Positions 61,207-64,000 of a DNA stretch of 64,000 bases are shown here, piece by piece. The stretch is taken from NCBI GenBank assembly GCA_902749685.1, contig CACVKW010000964.1:1-64000 (forward strand), read 5' to 3'. Source of the DNA: Olavius sp. associated proteobacterium Delta 1 (GTDB lineage: Bacteria > Desulfobacterota > Desulfobacteria > Desulfobacterales > JAFDCJ01). Position 1 is the first letter of the stretch. Each line of letters begins with the position of its first letter. Position numbers and translations under genes: made by a program. The notes beneath the pieces were generated by a model. It was not told the origin of the DNA. It did no database searches and saw only the letters and a program-made list of their open reading frames with translations.

Positions 61207-62136
61207 TCATGAGGCGACAATCCTTTCTGTCAAGGTGTCGGCAACTTCAAGGGCCTGCTCCCAGGTCGGAACCCCCTCACGGCCGCCGTATTCCCGGCAG
61301 GACAGTGAGGCCACCGCCACCGAAAATTTTACCGTTTGGTGGAGATTAAAGCCTCTGGTCAAGGCCAGGGCAAAGGCCGCATGAAAATTATCGCCGGCAC
61401 CGACCGTATCCACGGCACTTACATCAGGAACAGCCACATGATACAGAGCACCGTCGGCGATATAGTACGCGCCCTTTTCACCGTGCGTGACGATCAAATT
61501 ACCAGCTACCTTGCGGTTTAATTGGATGATTTTTTGATTAAACGAAATGTCGTCAAACTGCAATTCTGCGGCCGCCAGAAATTCAGATGAGGGGATAAAA
61601 TAGTCGGCCGTGTCCATGATATCCTCGATTCCCTCCCGCCATCGCTCACTGTCATAAACAACCCTGACTTTATTTCCCGCGACCTTTTTTAACTGTCCAC
61701 CAAGGTAGGTGACTTCCGGGTCCAGCAGTACGACGCCGGTATGCCGGACCAACTGTTCCAGTGGAGCGTTAATTTTTAATTTCGGCAATGTGTTGCGTTC
61801 ATATATGATGCTGCGGGCACCACTATTGGCGGTAATAAAAACATAGGCCACCGGTGTTTGGCCGCCTTTGACGATTTCAACAAAATCCGTCGCCACGCCA
61901 AAGTCTTGCAGACGCTTTAAGCATAATTTGCCTTCATCATCATCACCAAGCTTTCCTACATAGCCGGCTCTGCCGCCCAAGCGCGATATACAACAGGAGG
62001 CCGTACCGCCCTGGCCGCCGCCTTCTGTCAGGCGAAACTCCAGCGGTAGTTTTTGATTCTCCCGCGGGAATTGATTGACGACGGCGATAATATCCAGGCA
62101 GCTGCGGCCGATGACCAGCACGTCAAATTTGTTCAT
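61207..62136 (-). CDS. PfkB-family carbohydrate kinase
   Basis: The protein has 309 residues from the ATG at 62136 (MNKFDVLV). A TTG 8 codons earlier lies within a heptamer-like repeat and is rejected. Features: GGGQGGTASCCISRLG near 43 and the catalytic DTVGAGDNFHAAFALA near 250 with the base Asp. It phosphorylates a sugar or nucleoside; ribokinase, fructokinase or adenosine kinase activity cannot be separated. It is a single gene with hairpin repeats on both sides. Confidence 0.9.
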   Translation of the reverse strand: MNKFDVLVIGRSCLDIIAVVNQFPRENQKLPLEFRLTEGGGQGGTASCCISRLGGRAGYVGKLGDDDEGKLCLKRLQDFGVATDFVEIVKGGQTPVAYVFITANSGARSIIYERNTLPKLKINAPLEQLVRHTGVVLLDPEVTYLGGQLKKVAGNKVRVVYDSERWREGIEDIMDTADYFIPSSEFLAAAELQFDDISFNQKIIQLNRKVAGNLIVTHGEKGAYYIADGALYHVAVPDVSAVDTVGAGDNFHAAFALALTRGFNLHQTVKFSVAVASLSCREYGGREGVPTWEQALEVADTLTERIVAS

Positions 62137-62152
62137 GTGGAAAAATCGTTCA

Positions 62153-62182
62153 GAGTTCAAGGTTCTGGGTTCAAAGGTTAAA
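62153..62182. repeat. Heptamer array GTTCAAG upstream of the kinase gene
   Basis: GTTCAAG, GTTCTGG, GTTCAAA, GGTTA. It lies just upstream of the kinase start. Confidence 0.5.
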
Positions 62183-62280
62183 TTAAAAGGTCGTTTGCCG
62201 ATGTTATCAGTTTGTTAGAGATGGAGACTTTTTGGGATTATGGATCGATTTTCAGATGCAGCCAATGATTTAAGCTTGGC

Positions 62281-62430
62281 CTATAATTCATCATCTATTT
62301 TTTTATAGAAATATGCGTCATTCTTTGGATTAATTTCAGAACCGTCCAAATCCCCACCAGAAATATTCATTCTAAAAATTCGATAGTACTGGCCTCCCCA
62401 ATCGGCGGATAGAAGTTCTATGTTATACCC
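62281..62430 (-). pseudogene. Remnant of a coding region, 49 codons, no start
   Basis: A frame of 49 codons ends in KKIDDEL and stop and has a natural residue mix (LLSADWGGQYYRIFRMNISG), but it opens at a TAA directly inside a hairpin and has no start codon near its beginning. It may be the tail of a lost gene. Family unknown. The rest of the 343-base gap shows the hairpin at 62425-62457. Confidence 0.3.
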
Positions 62431-62457
62431 TTATTGAGCGAAGCCCAATCAGGGTAT
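62425..62457. repeat. Palindromic element at the edge of the remnant
   Basis: ATACCCT (62425-62431) pairs with AGGGTAT (62451-62457), with TATTGAGCG and AAGCCCAATC inside adding more pairs. No T run, so not a terminator. The GCTTCGCT core resembles the module of the composite repeats. Confidence 0.5.
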
Positions 62458-62479
62458 TAAATATTCACAATTCCTTGAG

Positions 62480-63073
62480 CTATGGACAATTATGATGCTT
62501 TTTCCACATTTCGGGATCATGCCCTTTAGGGATATTTTCACAGGGGTTATCTGATGAATACCCTCGCAACTTGTTATATAAAGCAATCTGCCCAGGTGTT
62601 AGGATATTCGGGGTTTTTAAATGTGTTGAAAGATGAACATATCGCAGCTTATTTTGGACCTGAGCGACTCTTTCGAGCAATACGCCTAACAATTCATATG
62701 TTATCGTCCCATTGGCAAAATGATTATTCAATTCTCTTTCAAGCTCAATCAGTTCAAGGCCTAAAGGGATAGCCTCTTGCTTCATCTTTTTATAAAGATC
62801 CTCAATTGCCCGGACTTGTTTGGCGCTGAGTTCTATTTCATATTTCATTTCCAACAAGTGTGACGGCCCTGGCACACCATTTAGCTCCGCAGCTTTGGCT
62901 AATCCCCATCCTTTGCCATTTTTTAATTCCTCTATGTCAGTCTCCGATAGACTCTTGATCTCTCTCTTTTCTTCGCCAGCATATTTGGATTTATAAGAAT
63001 CGTCTGCTGCTAGGAATGTAGACAGGGGCATCAGTATTAAAACCAAGAATAGAATTGTGACTTTTGTGTTCAT
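62480..63073 (-). CDS. Small periplasmic Spy/CpxP-like protein
   Basis: The protein has 197 residues from the ATG at 63073 (MNTKVTILFL), 9 bases after AGAGGA. The frame runs 33 codons further upstream without a site. A signal peptide covers about 1-22 (STFLAADD). The mature part is helical and charged, with ELSAKQVRAIEDLYKKMKQ and a late LTPGQIALYNKLR, like the LTxxQ motif of Spy/CpxP chaperones. It likely lies in the periplasm and may buffer stress or metals. No two-component genes are adjacent. Confidence 0.6.
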   Translation of the reverse strand: MNTKVTILFLVLILMPLSTFLAADDSYKSKYAGEEKREIKSLSETDIEELKNGKGWGLAKAAELNGVPGPSHLLEMKYEIELSAKQVRAIEDLYKKMKQEAIPLGLELIELERELNNHFANGTITYELLGVLLERVAQVQNKLRYVHLSTHLKTPNILTPGQIALYNKLRGYSSDNPCENIPKGHDPEMWKKHHNCP

Positions 63074-63228
63074 GATGATTTTTCCTCTACAAATTTTTCG
63101 TACAGCGTTAATTATTTGAGCTTCCCGATGTCTTGAGCTAACCTGCCGGCCACCGGACGTTCGAGCTTGCACAGACCCTTACGCAAGACCGCATAGTTTT
63201 TCCGGTCAGGTCCAGCGATTGGTTGGGG

Positions 63229-63756
63229 CTACTCCGAATGGAAACCGATGCGCCGTTTCTTAGGCACAGGTTGTGGACTCGATAGTTTCTTTATAGCTTC
63301 GATGATTGCTATAATCTGATCGTCATGATCGGCCAACTTTCGTTCAAGTTTTGTTAACTTCCGGGCCAGTTCCTTGTGCTCGGAGATTGTACGGCGTAAA
63401 GCAACAAATGCCCTGACAATGAAAAGACTTACATCGACAGCACGGGCAGAGTTCAGGATGCTCGCGGCCATGAGAGCTCCGTGCTCAGTGAATACCAAGG
63501 GATTGACTGGAGAAAATTTCAGTTTGCTGAGGTGGTCACAATTCGTGACAACCTCCGTCTTTTCGTTCTTGTTCAGCTGAAACATGAAATCTGCTGGAAA
63601 ACGATCCATATTTCTGCGGACCGCCTGGTTCAGTGCTTTCGTCGGAACTCCATAGAATTCGGCGAGGTCCGCATCAACAATGACCTTTTCGCCACGGATC
63701 AGCAATATCCGTTGCTGAATCTTTCCGACCTTTACTACTGGTTTAGATTGCGTCAT
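63229..63756 (-). CDS. ORF6N-domain protein
   Basis: The protein has 175 residues. Residues 15-100 are an ORF6N domain (LIRGEKVIVDADLAEFYGV, VLNQAVRRNMDRFPADFMFQL, TEHGALMAASILNS). These DNA-binding domains are common in phages and mobile elements but also as lone chromosomal genes. The C-terminal part is a coiled coil of Lys, Leu and Glu. No integrase or phage structural gene is near. It may mark an old mobile insert at the right edge of the window. Confidence 0.88.
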   Translation of the reverse strand: MTQSKPVVKVGKIQQRILLIRGEKVIVDADLAEFYGVPTKALNQAVRRNMDRFPADFMFQLNKNEKTEVVTNCDHLSKLKFSPVNPLVFTEHGALMAASILNSARAVDVSLFIVRAFVALRRTISEHKELARKLTKLERKLADHDDQIIAIIEAIKKLSSPQPVPKKRRIGFHSE

Positions 63757-64000
63757 TAAATTTCACCAATTCCTCAGAGATGTAGCCACGTTTTGTGACC
63801 ACCTTTCAATTGTGCCCTGTTATCTGATGGCCCCAACTATGATGTTAGCGGAACCACATAATCTCTCGCAGCGCGGGATTTCTTTTCGCTCAACTTGCTA
63901 AGCTGCAATAAACCGCCGCGGATAAATTTCAGATACTCGCTCAGCTTATGTTAAATACTCTATAATTGCCACTAAAGGGACATTTAAAATCAAGACGAGT

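Noticed and set aside
1-64000. tRNA or rRNA genes and prophage
   Set aside because: No cloverleaf with a TTCRANNC loop, rRNA core or phage structural gene was recognised. The ORF6N gene alone is not enough.

Overview
The window looks like chromosomal DNA of an anaerobic Desulfobacterota bacterium (old Deltaproteobacteria, probably Desulfobacterales). The basis is gene content and style: a glutaconyl-CoA decarboxylase type carboxyltransferase, a 2-oxoacid:ferredoxin oxidoreductase, a polyferredoxin membrane protein, tandem MoeA genes (one fused to a periplasmic-binding-protein domain), an AmmeMemoRadiSam radical SAM enzyme, a DUF362 protein, a YkgJ-type cysteine-cluster protein, TRAP transport, and an FtsEX-EnvC-Ctp-YibQ locus. 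No rRNA, tRNA, CRISPR, integrase or transposase was seen. The assignment rests on reading, not on a database search.

Layout. 0.2-2.0 kb: a sialidase-fold exported protein and a VanZ-like membrane protein (operon). 2.9-4.0 kb: a polyferredoxin membrane protein. 4.5-11.0 kb: an organic-acid uptake and cleavage cluster (cyclase-family hydrolase, TRAP transporter of three genes, SMP-30 lactonase, BKACE-type beta-keto acid cleavage enzyme). 11-22 kb: PilZ protein, ModF-like double ABC ATPase, an M23 peptidase followed by a 35-residue membrane protein, GcdA, a lipoprotein, a zinc-finger/TPR membrane protein and KorA/KorBC. 22-30 kb: signalling genes (7TM-HD phosphohydrolase, FHA protein, hybrid histidine kinase) and a B12-type radical SAM enzyme. 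30.5-37.2 kb: a minus-strand cell-envelope operon tolC-ftsE-ftsX-envC-ctp-yibQ. 37.5-48.8 kb: pyrE, queD, dnaJ, an MFS transporter, two moeA genes, a DEAD-box helicase, a methyltransferase and AmrS. 49-57 kb: MFS transporter, amidohydrolase, DUF362, YkgJ, heptosyltransferase-like GT9, amidase, DUF89. 57.5-63.8 kb: an AsmA gene and a sulfotransferase gene, both broken by single-base indels, then a PfkB kinase, a Spy/CpxP-like protein and an ORF6N protein.

Two things stand out outside the genes. First, the interval 50.37-50.69 kb carries two matching 16-bp palindromes, a near-consensus sigma-54 (-24/-12) promoter and, about 80 bases later, a strong intrinsic terminator. The predicted short transcript contains CCUCCUUA, the same as the anti-Shine-Dalgarno tail of 16S rRNA. 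This reads as a sigma-54-controlled small RNA, although the opposite strand offers a competing reading (a Shine-Dalgarno site plus an 11-codon ORF). Second, the intergenic DNA is full of imperfect tandem repeats that share a 7-bp period but have unrelated unit sequences. Several are arranged as array - conserved 22-base module - inverted array, and some supply the stop codon of the neighbouring gene. A 44-bp block plus heptamer array occurs in inverted orientation on both sides of the DEAD-box helicase gene.
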